A DNA stretch of 64,000 bases. Origin: JACVRW01 sp963728495. GTDB lineage: Bacteria; Actinomycetota; Thermoleophilia; Solirubrobacterales; Thermoleophilaceae. Location: assembly GCA_963728495.1 (NCBI GenBank), contig CAVSKI010000010.1, forward strand, positions 62,001 to 126,000, read 5' to 3'. Numbering within the stretch: position 1 is the stretch's first letter; every line of letters starts with the position of its first letter. The position numbers were made by a program, and so were the translations under genes. The notes below the pieces were generated by a model, which did not search any database, was not told where the DNA came from, and was given only the letters and a program-made list of their open reading frames with translations. This document shows, in pieces, positions 48,632 through 56,609 of the stretch.

Positions 48632-49240
48632 ATGGTGGCTGCCCTGACCCGCGCATCGGCAATCGATCTCACCGCGGCGGCCGGCCTCGGGCCGGTGGGC
48701 CGCGAGCTGCCCTCGCGGCGCCGCGAGCGCGCCTGGGTGCGCGGCGCGCAGGCGGGCTCGCACGAGGCGATGGAGGCCCTGTTTCGCGCCCATTGGGCGC
48801 GTGCCCATCGCGCGGCCTTTCTGATCGTTCACGACGCCGCGGCGGCCGAGGACATAGCTCAGGAGGCCTTCCTGGCTGCCATCCGGGCGCTTCACCGCTT
48901 TGATCGCCGGCGTCCATTCGGGCCCTGGCTGCACCGGATCGTGGTCAACCGGGCGATCGACTGGTCGCGGGCCCGCGCCCTTCGCGGTGAGGTGGCCGAG
49001 CAGACCGAGCGCGAGGCGCCGCCCCCCGCACCGGCCGCCTGGTCGGACGAGGTGGTGGCGGCCCTAGCCGTCCTCGATCCCGACCAGCGCGCCGCCGTGG
49101 TGCTGCGACACCTGCTCGAGTACACGCCGGGCGAGATCGCCGAGATGCTCGAGGTGCCCCGGGGCACGGTCAACTCGCGCCTGCGCCGGGCTCTCGACCG
49201 CCTGGCCGATGAGCTCGGGCCCTTGGAGGCGCGGTCATGA
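48632..49240 (+). CDS. ECF sigma factor (SigE/RpoE-like)
   Basis: This 202-residue ECF sigma factor has region 2 (AMEALFRAHWARAHRAAFLI, AAAAEDIAQEAFLAAIRALH and FGPWLHRIVVNRAIDWSRAR) and region 4 (LDPDQRAAVVLRHLLEYTPG then EIAEMLEVPRGTVNSRLRRA). The N-terminus has about 35 extra residues before region 2. The ATG follows a strong GGGAGGAGG. Its TGA overlaps the next gene start (ATGA, 49237-49240), tying it to a membrane propeller protein that probably restrains it. The target promoters are unknown. Confidence 0.9.
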   Translation: MVAALTRASAIDLTAAAGLGPVGRELPSRRRERAWVRGAQAGSHEAMEALFRAHWARAHRAAFLIVHDAAAAEDIAQEAFLAAIRALHRFDRRRPFGPWLHRIVVNRAIDWSRARALRGEVAEQTEREAPPPAPAAWSDEVVAALAVLDPDQRAAVVLRHLLEYTPGEIAEMLEVPRGTVNSRLRRALDRLADELGPLEARS

Positions 49241-50502
49241 GGCGCTCCTCCTTCGAGCGGCGCCTGCGCGACGAGCTCAACGCGGCGCGGCCGCCGCGAG
49301 CCGCCGAGGCCGAGCGGCGGGCCTGGCATGTGGTGGAGGCCGCCCACTCCGAGCGCCTCGTCACCCGCCGGCGCAGGACAGGACCGGCTGTGGCCGTGGT
49401 GCTGGCGGCAACGGCGCTTCTGCTCGCCCTGGTGCTCACCCCGGCCGGTGCCAAGGTAAGCGACCTGATCGGCGATGTGGTGAGTCCGGCCCCCGAGGTC
49501 ACCCGGTCCGCGCTGGCCTCGTTGCCGGCCGAGGGCCGCCTGCTGGTGGTGGCCGACAGCGGGCCATGGATCGTCGAGGACGACGGTGCGCGCAGGCGGC
49601 TGGGCGGTTTCGATGACGCGAGCTGGTCGCCCGGCGGTCTGTTCGTGGTGGCCGCGAAGGGCAGGCGCCTGACCACCCTCGAGCCCGACGGCGACGAGCG
49701 CTGGACACGGGTCGCCCGCGCTCGAGTGGCCACGCCCCGCTGGTCGCCCGACGGCTTTCGCATCGCCTATCGAAGCGGGCGCGACCTCTACGTCGCCATT
49801 GGCGACAACAGCGACAACTGGCTGCTCGACCGCGGGGTGGCGCCCACCGCGCCGGCCTGGCGGCCCGGGCAGCCCGACAACCGGCAGGTGCTGGCCTACG
49901 CGCGCGGACGGCGGATCCACATCACTCAGGTCGATCCGGCCGGCGGCCCGCGGCGAGCTCTCGGTCGCACGCCGCCCGGTCCCACTCCGCGCGAGCTGTG
50001 GTGGAGCGCCGACGGACGCCGCCTCGTGGCCGTGGCCCAGCGCTCCATCCGCACCCTCGACGCCCGCGGCCGCGTCCTGAGCCGCACCCGGCTGCCCCGC
50101 GGCCTGCGCGCCGGCGGCTCGGCACTCGATCCACGGGGACGGCGGCTGGCGTTGATCGCCGCCGCTCCGGCCGCGCGCTCGAGCGAGCTGCTGCTGGTGC
50201 GCACCGACCGCGCCGCGTCACCGAGACGGCGCCTGGGCGGTTTCGGTCCGCTTGAGGGCCTGACCTGGTCGATAGACGGGCGGGTGCTGGTTGCTGGGCT
50301 CCCGCAGGCCGACCAGTGGCTCTTTCTGCGCCTGCGCGGCAATGGCGGGCTCGCGTCGGTGAAGGGGATTCGCTCCAAGTTCCGCGGCGGCCGGCCCGCG
50401 CGCAGCGGCGCCTTCCCGCGCCCCGCCGGCTGGTGCTACGCGGAGCCGCCCGACGCGGACGCGCCGAGCTTCCCGCCCTGCTCGGCGGGCGCGGCACCCT
50501 GA
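49237..50502 (+). CDS. Membrane-anchored WD40/TolB-like propeller, putative anti-sigma partner
   Basis: This 421-residue protein has a cytoplasmic N-terminus of about 45 residues, one membrane helix (GPAVAVVLAATALLLALVL) and an extracytoplasmic part with repeated TolB/WD40-like blades: DDASWSPGGLFVVAAKG, ATPRWSPDGFRIAYRSG, PTAPAWRPGQ, ELWWSADGRRLVAVAQ and EGLTWSIDGRVLVAG. The N-terminal segment RSSFERRLRDELNAARPPRA could bind the sigma factor, as in other one-helix anti-sigma factors. Coupling by ATGA to the ECF gene is the main support. No zinc-type HxxxCxxC motif is present, so the anti-sigma role is inferred. Confidence 0.7.
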   Translation: MRRSSFERRLRDELNAARPPRAAEAERRAWHVVEAAHSERLVTRRRRTGPAVAVVLAATALLLALVLTPAGAKVSDLIGDVVSPAPEVTRSALASLPAEGRLLVVADSGPWIVEDDGARRRLGGFDDASWSPGGLFVVAAKGRRLTTLEPDGDERWTRVARARVATPRWSPDGFRIAYRSGRDLYVAIGDNSDNWLLDRGVAPTAPAWRPGQPDNRQVLAYARGRRIHITQVDPAGGPRRALGRTPPGPTPRELWWSADGRRLVAVAQRSIRTLDARGRVLSRTRLPRGLRAGGSALDPRGRRLALIAAAPAARSSELLLVRTDRAASPRRRLGGFGPLEGLTWSIDGRVLVAGLPQADQWLFLRLRGNGGLASVKGIRSKFRGGRPARSGAFPRPAGWCYAEPPDADAPSFPPCSAGAAP

Positions 50503-50703
50503 TCGGCCGCCACCGGCCCGGGATCCGGCGCCCGCACGCCGAGGACCGTGCCGCCCCAGAACGTCACGAGCGCGGTCGACCTCGTCGCCCGAAGCCTCAC
50601 ATTCGCGGCTGGGGCATGTTCTCACCCCGGCGCGGCCGGCGCGGCGCGCCAGCCGCGAGCACACCGGATCGCCAGCGCCGCAGGAGCGGGACGCTCGAAG
50701 CCG
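50503..50703. other. Intergenic region, no gene seen
   Basis: These 201 bases separate the convergent propeller gene and a small membrane protein gene. Several open frames run through on both strands but all are arginine- or alanine-rich and lack coding character. I see no convincing terminator or RNA gene here. Confidence 0.4.
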
Positions 50704-50916
50704 TCAGCGCCGCAGGATGAGGTACATGAGCACGATCGTGAACGCGATCGAGCCGATGCTTATCGCCACGCCGAGGTTGGCCGCTCCGGCCGCCTCGGCG
50801 ATCAGCGTCACCACCGCCAGGACCGCGACCAGAATGGCTACCTGAGGCAGGAGTCCAGGGCGGGCCTGAGTCGGCGGCGGGGGAGACAGCTCGTTTGCTC
50901 GTTTTCGCCGGCTCAC
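50704..50916 (-). CDS. Small two-helix membrane protein, coupled to meaB
   Basis: This 70-residue protein has a polar, basic and proline-rich N-terminus (MSRRKRANELSPPPP) and two hydrophobic helices (LPQVAILVAVLAVVTLIAEA and LGVAISIGSIAFTIVLMYLI) separated by a short Gly-Ala turn, ending LRR. The GTG at 50914-50916 overlaps the meaB stop as GTGA, placing it at the end of the ethylmalonyl-CoA mutase operon. I do not recognise a family. The N-in/C-in topology is a guess from the positive ends. Confidence 0.65.
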   Translation of the reverse strand: MSRRKRANELSPPPPTQARPGLLPQVAILVAVLAVVTLIAEAAGAANLGVAISIGSIAFTIVLMYLILRR

Positions 50917-51866
50917 GCTTTCGTCTCCAGGGCTTGCAGCAGGTCGGACACGGATTCGCCGCGAGGCTGGTCGCTCAGGAGGCGTTCGGCCTCGCGGCGG
51001 CCACCCAGCCTTCGCAGGGCGCCTTCGCCGTGCTCGTCGACCAACTCTCGCAGCGCGGACATGCGGCGCGAGCGCAGTCGGCGCTCGCCGACGTCCATGC
51101 CCTCGCGATGGGCCTCCAGCGCCGTGACGAGCTCCTCGACCCCCTCGGGCGGGGGGAGCGACGACACCGCCACCACCGGCACCTCACGCGAGCCCAGCGC
51201 GGCCAGCGCCGCGCGCAGGTCGCGTTGCGCGCGCAGGGCGGCCTCCCCGAGATCGGCCTTGGTCACCACGAGCACGTCGGGCACCTCCATGATCCCGGCC
51301 TTGAGGAACTGGAGCACGTCGCCGGAGGCGGGCTGCACCACCACGGCGACCGTGTCGCAGACCTCCTCCACGTCGGTCTCGGACTGGCCCACTCCCACCG
51401 TCTCGACCACCACGATGTCGAAGGCCACCGCCAGGGCGTCGGTGGCCTCGCGGGTGGCGGCGGCGAGCCCGCCCAGTCGTCCGCCCGCCGCGGTCGAGCG
51501 GATCAGGATGCCGTCGTCGCGCGGATCGTGCTCGATTCGCACCCGGTCGGCGAGCAGCGAGCCCCCCGAGCGCTTGGAGGAGGGATCCACCGCCAGCACC
51601 GCCACAGTGCGCCCCCGCTCACGCCAGTGCGTGACGAGCGCGGAGAGCAGCGTCGACTTGCCGGCGCCCGGCGGGCCGGTGACCCCGATCAGATGCGCCG
51701 GAGCCTCGCCGCCCAGAGCGGCCGGCGATACCTCGCCCAGCAGCAGAGAGGCGGCCTCCCGCCCCCGGGGCGTGCGGTCCTCGATCAGGTTGAGGGCGGC
51801 GGGCGCCGCGGAGCGATCGCGCTCGCGCAGTCGCAGGCCCAGCTCCTGCGGCGATTCCCGGCTCAA
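50913..51866 (-). CDS. meaB: MeaB-type GTPase, chaperone of B12 acyl-CoA mutase
   Basis: This 317-residue G3E-family GTPase protects and reloads B12-dependent acyl-CoA mutases. It shows the P-loop GVTGPPGAGKST (61-72), the ArgK/MeaB-specific AVDPSSKRSGGSLLADRVR, DIVVVETVGVGQSETDVEE (switch region) and the base-recognition VVTKADLG. The TTG at 51864-51866 overlaps the mutase stop as TTGA; a longer frame reaching back through the mutase gene is not credible. It lies directly after ethylmalonyl-CoA mutase and before a small membrane protein, all coupled. MeaB partners are known for methylmalonyl-CoA and ethylmalonyl-CoA mutases. Confidence 0.9.
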   Translation of the reverse strand: MSRESPQELGLRLRERDRSAAPAALNLIEDRTPRGREAASLLLGEVSPAALGGEAPAHLIGVTGPPGAGKSTLLSALVTHWRERGRTVAVLAVDPSSKRSGGSLLADRVRIEHDPRDDGILIRSTAAGGRLGGLAAATREATDALAVAFDIVVVETVGVGQSETDVEEVCDTVAVVVQPASGDVLQFLKAGIMEVPDVLVVTKADLGEAALRAQRDLRAALAALGSREVPVVAVSSLPPPEGVEELVTALEAHREGMDVGERRLRSRRMSALRELVDEHGEGALRRLGGRREAERLLSDQPRGESVSDLLQALETKA

Positions 51867-53854
51867 GCGGACGCGGCGGTCACGCCGTGGTGCTCGGCCA
51901 CCAGATCGACGATGTCGCCCATGATCCGGCTGACCTCGAAGTCCTTGGGGGTGTACACCCGGGCCACGCCGGCTTCGAGGAGGGCCGCCTCGTCGGCGGG
52001 CGGGATGATCCCGCCCACCACCACCGGAACGTTGGCTCCCGCCTCCTCGAGCTCGTTCAGCACGAGTGGAATCAGCTCCGAGTGAGAGCCGGACAGGATC
52101 GACAGGCCCACCACGTGGACTCCCTCGTCGACCGCCGTTCGCGCGATCCGCGCCGGGGTCAGCCGGATGCCCTCGTAGACCACGTCCATGCCCGCATCGC
52201 GGGCCCGCACGGCGATCTGCTCGGCGCCGTTGGAGTGGCCGTCGAGGCCGGGCTTGCCCACGAGGATCTTCACTCGCCGGCCCAGGCCCTCGGACACCCT
52301 CTCGACGCGGTCGCGCAGCGCGCTCAGCGCGTCGTCGGACGGCGCCGCCGCGGCGTCGCCCACTCCGGTGGGAGCCCGGTACTCGCCGAAGACCTCGCGC
52401 AGGGCCGCGGCCCACTCGCCGGTGGTCACGCCCGCCTCGGCGGCCGCCAGCGTGCAGGGCATCAGGTTCTCGTCGGGATCCGCCGCCGCGCGCTCGAGCT
52501 TCTCCAAAGCTTCCTCCACGGCGGCCGCGTCGCGGCCGGACCGCCACTGCTCGAGGGCGTCGATGGCCGATCGCTCCACCGCTTCGTCCACGCGCAGGAT
52601 TCCTCCGTCCTCGCCCTCCTGCAGCGGCGAGGGCTCCGCTGCGGTGTAGACGTTCTGTCCCACCACCTTCAGCTCACCGGTCTCGATCCTGCGCACCCGT
52701 TCGCGGTGGGACTCGACCATCTGGGTCTTCATGTAGGGCACCGCCTCCACCGCGCCGCCGCGCTCGGCCACGGCGGCCATCTCCTCGCGCGCGCCGGATA
52801 CGAGCTCGGCCGCCAGCCCCTCCATCACCTTGGAGCCCTCGAAGATGTCGGGATACTCGAGCAGGTCGGTTTCGTAGGCCAGGATCTGCTGGATGCGCAG
52901 CGACCACTGCTGGTCCCAGGCGCGCGGCAGCCCGAGCGCCTCGTTCCAGGCCGGCAGCTGCAGCGCGCGCGCCCGCGCCGAGCGCCCCATCGTCACGGCC
53001 AGCGCCTCGAGCACGATGCGGATGATGTTGTTCTCCGGCTGCGCTTCGGTCAGCCCCAGCGAGTTGACCTGAACGCCGTAGCGAAAGCGCAGGTAGCGAT
53101 CGTCGTCCACGCCGTAGCGCTCGCGCCCCAGCTGCTCCCACAGCTCTCCCATCGCCCGCAGCTTGGCGTGCTCCTCCACGAGCCGGATGCCCGCGTTGAC
53201 GAAGAAAGAGATGCGCCCGAACACGCGAGGAAAGCTCTCGGGTGAGACGCGCTCGCGCACCCGGTCGAGCACCGCGATGGCCGTGGAGAGCGAATAGGCG
53301 ATCTCCTGCACCGGCGTTGCCCCTGCCTCCTGGAGGTGGTACGAGCAGATGTTGACCGGATTCCACTGCGGCACCTCCTCGACCGTGAAGGCGATCGTGT
53401 CGGCGATCAGCCGCATCGAGGGCTCGGGCGGGAACGCGTAGGTGCCGCGCGAGAGGAACTCCTTGATGATGTCGTTCTGGGTGGTGCCCTGGAGCGAGCC
53501 GCGCTCCACGCCGTTCTCCTCGGCCACCGTCAGGTAGAGCGCCAGCAGCCACGCCGCGGTGGCGTTGATCGTCATCGACGTGTTCATCTCGTCGAGCGGG
53601 ATGCCGTCGAGCAGAGCGTGCATGTCGCCCTTGTGGGCGATCGACACACCCACCTTCCCGACCTCTCCACGGGAGAGCTCGTGGTCGGGGTCATAGCCCG
53701 TCTGGGTGGGCAGGTCGAAGGCCACCGACAGCCCGGTCTGGCCCTTGGAGAGGTTGCGGCGGTAGAGCTCGTTCGACTCCCGGGCCGACGAATGGCCGGC
53801 GTAGGTGCGCATCACCCAGGGGGGATCGCGCTCGGGCAAACGGTGCTCACTCAC
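51863..53854 (-). CDS. ecm: Ethylmalonyl-CoA mutase (MeaA-type)
   Basis: This 663-residue protein fuses the acyl-CoA mutase barrel to a C-terminal B12-binding domain whose base-off signature is GLDGHSNGAEQI (Asp538, His540). It fits ethylmalonyl-CoA mutase rather than methylmalonyl-CoA mutase: RTYAGHSSARESNELYRRNL, FDLPTQTGYDPDHELSRGEV, EMNTSMTINATAAWLLALYL and PVNICSYHLQEAGATPVQEI, against the usual methylmalonyl forms (FDLATHRGYDSDHP, SISGYHMQEAGA). Length near 660 also matches MeaA (MCM about 720-740). It turns ethylmalonyl-CoA into methylsuccinyl-CoA. The GTG at 53852-53854 is used. MeaB is coupled downstream and ccr lies about 1.5 kb upstream. Confidence 0.88.
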   Translation of the reverse strand: MSEHRLPERDPPWVMRTYAGHSSARESNELYRRNLSKGQTGLSVAFDLPTQTGYDPDHELSRGEVGKVGVSIAHKGDMHALLDGIPLDEMNTSMTINATAAWLLALYLTVAEENGVERGSLQGTTQNDIIKEFLSRGTYAFPPEPSMRLIADTIAFTVEEVPQWNPVNICSYHLQEAGATPVQEIAYSLSTAIAVLDRVRERVSPESFPRVFGRISFFVNAGIRLVEEHAKLRAMGELWEQLGRERYGVDDDRYLRFRYGVQVNSLGLTEAQPENNIIRIVLEALAVTMGRSARARALQLPAWNEALGLPRAWDQQWSLRIQQILAYETDLLEYPDIFEGSKVMEGLAAELVSGAREEMAAVAERGGAVEAVPYMKTQMVESHRERVRRIETGELKVVGQNVYTAAEPSPLQEGEDGGILRVDEAVERSAIDALEQWRSGRDAAAVEEALEKLERAAADPDENLMPCTLAAAEAGVTTGEWAAALREVFGEYRAPTGVGDAAAAPSDDALSALRDRVERVSEGLGRRVKILVGKPGLDGHSNGAEQIAVRARDAGMDVVYEGIRLTPARIARTAVDEGVHVVGLSILSGSHSELIPLVLNELEEAGANVPVVVGGIIPPADEAALLEAGVARVYTPKDFEVSRIMGDIVDLVAEHHGVTAASA

Positions 53855-53880
53855 TCTCGGGATTGTAAGGTCGGGTCGCT

Positions 53881-54711
53881 TTGTCTCGTGCCATCGACGT
53901 TCTGCACCTGGGCCGCGACCGGGTGATCTGCGCCTTCGAGATCGAAGGCCTGATCGTGGATCCCGGGCCCGCCTCGTGCCTCGACACGCTGATAGACCGG
54001 CTCGGTCCCGTCGAGCCGCGCGCGCTGCTGCTCACCCACGTCCACCTCGACCACGCCGGCGCCACCGGGGTGCTCTGCCGGCGCTATCCGAACCTCACCG
54101 TTTATGTCCACGAGCGCGGCGCCCGCCACCTGATCGATCCCGCCAAGCTGCTCGAGAGCGCCCGGCGCGTCTGGGGCGACGACATGTGGGAGCTGTGGGG
54201 AGAGGTGGCGCCGGTGCCCGAGGAGCGGCTGCGGGTGCTGAAGGGTGGCGAGACCGTGGAGAGCTTTCGCGTGGCCTACACCCCCGGGCACGCCTCGCAC
54301 CACGTTGCCTACCTGCACGAGGACACCGGCGACGCCTACGTCGGCGACGTGGCCGGCGTTCGCCTCCCCCCCTACGAGCACACCATCGCGCCCACGCCGC
54401 CGCCCGACATCGACGTGGAGGCGTGGCTCGACTCGCTGCACACCGTCGCGTCCTGGAACCCGCAATCGCTGTGCCTCACACATTTCGGCCAGGTCACCGA
54501 CGTGGCCGATCAACTTCACCGCATCCGCCACGCCCTCACCGAGTCCGCGGATTCGGCGCGCCTCGACGGCGAGGAGCGCTTCATCGCCAAGCTGGAGACG
54601 GGCCTGGCCGAGGCCACCGATCCGGCCACGGTCGAGGCGTTCGAGCAGGCCGCCCCGCCGGACCAGCTTTTTCAGGGCCTCGAGCGCTACTGGCGCAAGA
54701 AGGCGGGCTAA
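53881..54711 (+). CDS. MBL-fold metallo-hydrolase
   Basis: This 276-residue metallo-beta-lactamase-fold enzyme has the metal motif LTHVHLDHAGATG near residue 52-63, a second His in YTPGHASHHVAYLHE, the bridging Asp in DAYVGDVAGVRLPP and a later His in SLCLTHFGQVTDVADQL. The family includes glyoxalase II and thioesterase-like hydrolases. It starts at TTG 53881, 26 bases from the divergent mutase gene, and is followed immediately by clpS. A role on acyl-CoA or other thioesters in the ethylmalonyl-CoA route is possible but only from location. Confidence 0.85.
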   Translation: MSRAIDVLHLGRDRVICAFEIEGLIVDPGPASCLDTLIDRLGPVEPRALLLTHVHLDHAGATGVLCRRYPNLTVYVHERGARHLIDPAKLLESARRVWGDDMWELWGEVAPVPEERLRVLKGGETVESFRVAYTPGHASHHVAYLHEDTGDAYVGDVAGVRLPPYEHTIAPTPPPDIDVEAWLDSLHTVASWNPQSLCLTHFGQVTDVADQLHRIRHALTESADSARLDGEERFIAKLETGLAEATDPATVEAFEQAAPPDQLFQGLERYWRKKAG

Positions 54712-54714
54712 CTC

Positions 54715-54999
54715 GTGCAGACGGTCGAGAAGCCGCGCCTGGGGGGTCCGGGCACCGGCATGGGCGGCAACTGGCGCGTGATCGTCCTCAACGACGATCA
54801 CAACACCTTCGAGGGGGTGGCCGGAGCGCTCTCCTCCATCCTGCCCGGCGTGTCCTACGAGCAGGGCATGGCGCTCGCCAACCTCATCCACAACACGGGA
54901 CGGGCGATCGTCTGGTCGGGCAACCAGGAACTGGCCGAGCATTACTGGGAGATGCTGAAGGACCACGGGCTCACGATGGCCCCGCTGGAGCGCGCCTAG
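54715..54999 (+). CDS. clpS: ATP-dependent Clp protease adaptor ClpS
   Basis: This 94-residue adaptor has the ClpS core WRVIVLNDDHNTFEGVAGAL, then SYEQGMALANLIHNTGRAIV and an ending HYWEMLKDHGLTMAPLERA. It binds N-degron substrates and delivers them to ClpAP or ClpCP. The signature NDDHNTF-type residues that contact the N-terminal residue are present, and the GTG at 54715 follows the MBL gene by three bases, suggesting cotranscription. It converges on the small ccr-coupled gene, with stops sharing CTAG at 54996-54999. Confidence 0.92.
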   Translation: MQTVEKPRLGGPGTGMGGNWRVIVLNDDHNTFEGVAGALSSILPGVSYEQGMALANLIHNTGRAIVWSGNQELAEHYWEMLKDHGLTMAPLERA

Positions 55000-55313
55000 C
55001 GGGAGCTGAGCTCCGGCTTCACAACACCCTCGCCGAGGATCTCGTGGAAGCTCGGCAGCAGCGGCACCTGGTAATAGCCGGCCATCTCCACGCGCTTTTC
55101 GGAGATCTCCTCGGAGTACCAGTAGAGATCCCACTCGGCCTTGGTGCGAAACGTCGCGGTCTGTAGGAAGTCGAGGCGGCCGTCGATCGCGCGGTAGAAG
55201 CTCCAAGCCACCGCGCCGTAGTCGAGCGCCGCCTCGGCCGCAGGCAGCCAGCCCTCGGCGAAGCGGTCGCCGCGGAAGGGGTTGGCCACCCATTTGATCA
55301 TCACGACGATCAT
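54996..55313 (-). CDS. Small protein coupled to ccr (possible dimeric alpha/beta barrel)
   Basis: This 105-residue soluble protein begins MIVVMIKWVANPFRGDRFAE and has a tryptophan- and tyrosine-rich middle (AVAWSFYRAIDGRLDFLQTA, WDLYWYSEEISEKRVEMAGY). The alternation of strand, helix and strand recalls dimeric alpha/beta-barrel proteins such as EthD or antibiotic monooxygenase relatives, but no motif settles it. The ATG (55311-55313) overlaps the ccr stop as ATGA, so it is made together with crotonyl-CoA carboxylase/reductase. A function beside Ccr, for instance handling of a by-product, is speculation. Confidence 0.65.
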   Translation of the reverse strand: MIVVMIKWVANPFRGDRFAEGWLPAAEAALDYGAVAWSFYRAIDGRLDFLQTATFRTKAEWDLYWYSEEISEKRVEMAGYYQVPLLPSFHEILGEGVVKPELSSR

Positions 55314-56566
55314 GCGCCCACCTCAGCGTAGATGGCGCCGGGGCCTTCGGCGGTCTTGCCCTCGCCCTCCTTCTCGGCGCCCACCAGGATCGCGATCTTG
55401 CCGAGATGTTTGTTGTCGCGCATCAGCTGGTGCGCCTCCGGGACTCCGTCGAAGCCGAGCGTACGCCACAGGACGGGCCGGATCTGGGCCGATTCGATCA
55501 GCTGGTTGGCCCGATGGCACTCGTACGCGTTCGCGAAGTGCGAGCCGATGATCCGCTTCTGGCGCATCCACAGGTAGCGCACGTCGAAGTCCAGGTCGAA
55601 GCCGGTGGTGCCGGCGCAGATGACCACCTTGCCGAAGGGCTTGACCGTGAACACCGAGGTGGGGAAGGTGGCCTTGCCCACATGCTCGAAGACGATGTCG
55701 GGGGCATCGCCGAGGATCTCCTTGACGCGCTTGGAGAACTCGCGCGAGACCTTGAAGCGCTGCTTTTCCTCATCCGGAGTCTCTCCGCCCTTGCGCATCA
55801 TCCCCGCGAACTCGTTGCGGTCGATGTAGTCCACAGCGCCGAGCTTTCTGACCAGCTCGCCCTTCTCAGGCGAGGAGACCACTCCCACCGCGTGGGCGCC
55901 GGCCAGGGCGGCGATCTGGGTGGCGAAGACGCCGAGTCCGCCGGCCGCGCCCCAGATCAACACGCGGTCACCGGCCTGGATCTCGCACTGATCTATGAGC
56001 ATGCGGTAGGCGGTGAAGTAGACGAGCCCGTAGGAGGCCGCCTCGTCCCAGGTCAGGTTCTGGGGGCGAGGGAGCAGCTGCTGGGCCTGCACCTTTGTGA
56101 ACTGCGCGAAGGAGCCCCAGGTGGTCTCATAGCCCCAGATCATCTGGGAGGGCGCCGCGAGCGGATCGAGGCCATGGACCTCCGGGTCCTCATAGGAGGC
56201 CACGTTGCAATGCACGACGACCTCGTCGCCCGGGCTCCAGCGAGTCACTCCGGGGCCGACCTTCCAGACGATTCCCGACGCATCCGAGCCACCGATGTGG
56301 TGGCCCCACTGCGGGTGGTCGCCGTAGCGCATGACCGACACGGGATGCCCCAGGGCGGCCCACACGTTGTTGTAGTTCACGCCTGCGGCCATCACGCGGA
56401 CGATCACCTCGAGCGGTCCGGGCTCGGGCACCTCGACCTCTTCGAGCTGGAAGGCGTCCTCGGGCTCACCGAGGCGCTCCTCGCGGATCACCCAAGCGGC
56501 CATGCTCTTCGGCAGCGTGCCCGGCTCGACGTCGAGTTCGGTCACCTTGGTCAGGTCGACGGCCAT
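55310..56566 (-). CDS. ccr: Crotonyl-CoA carboxylase/reductase
   Basis: This 418-residue medium-chain dehydrogenase/reductase carries Ccr hallmarks: VNYNNVW (N66), SGIVWKVGPGVTRWSPGDEV, MIWGYETTWGSFAQF (Tyr146-Glu147), VLIWGAAGGLGVFATQ, DIVFEHVGKATFPTSVFTV and RYLWMRQKRIIGSHFAN (His343). The Asn, aromatic-Glu and His positions correspond, as I align them, to the CO2-binding pocket described for Ccr. The enzyme reduces crotonyl-CoA with NADPH and adds CO2, giving ethylmalonyl-CoA. It is slightly shorter than many Ccr proteins (430-450). The ATG at 56564-56566 is used; a divergent GST gene begins 44 bases away. A simple quinone oxidoreductase is unlikely. Confidence 0.88.
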   Translation of the reverse strand: MAVDLTKVTELDVEPGTLPKSMAAWVIREERLGEPEDAFQLEEVEVPEPGPLEVIVRVMAAGVNYNNVWAALGHPVSVMRYGDHPQWGHHIGGSDASGIVWKVGPGVTRWSPGDEVVVHCNVASYEDPEVHGLDPLAAPSQMIWGYETTWGSFAQFTKVQAQQLLPRPQNLTWDEAASYGLVYFTAYRMLIDQCEIQAGDRVLIWGAAGGLGVFATQIAALAGAHAVGVVSSPEKGELVRKLGAVDYIDRNEFAGMMRKGGETPDEEKQRFKVSREFSKRVKEILGDAPDIVFEHVGKATFPTSVFTVKPFGKVVICAGTTGFDLDFDVRYLWMRQKRIIGSHFANAYECHRANQLIESAQIRPVLWRTLGFDGVPEAHQLMRDNKHLGKIAILVGAEKEGEGKTAEGPGAIYAEVGA

Positions 56567-56609
56567 GGGCCGGAGGTTACTGGCGCGCGCGCCCCCTAGG
56601 ATCGCGGCC

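Noticed and set aside
51863..53854. Methylmalonyl-CoA mutase
   Set aside because: Length near 660, and segments such as FDLPTQTGYD and NICSYHLQEAGATPVQE match the ethylmalonyl-CoA mutase type; methylmalonyl forms differ at these places.
53805..55166. Long plus-strand frame through the MBL and clpS genes
   Set aside because: Out of frame with both motif-bearing genes and strongly arginine-rich; a shadow frame.
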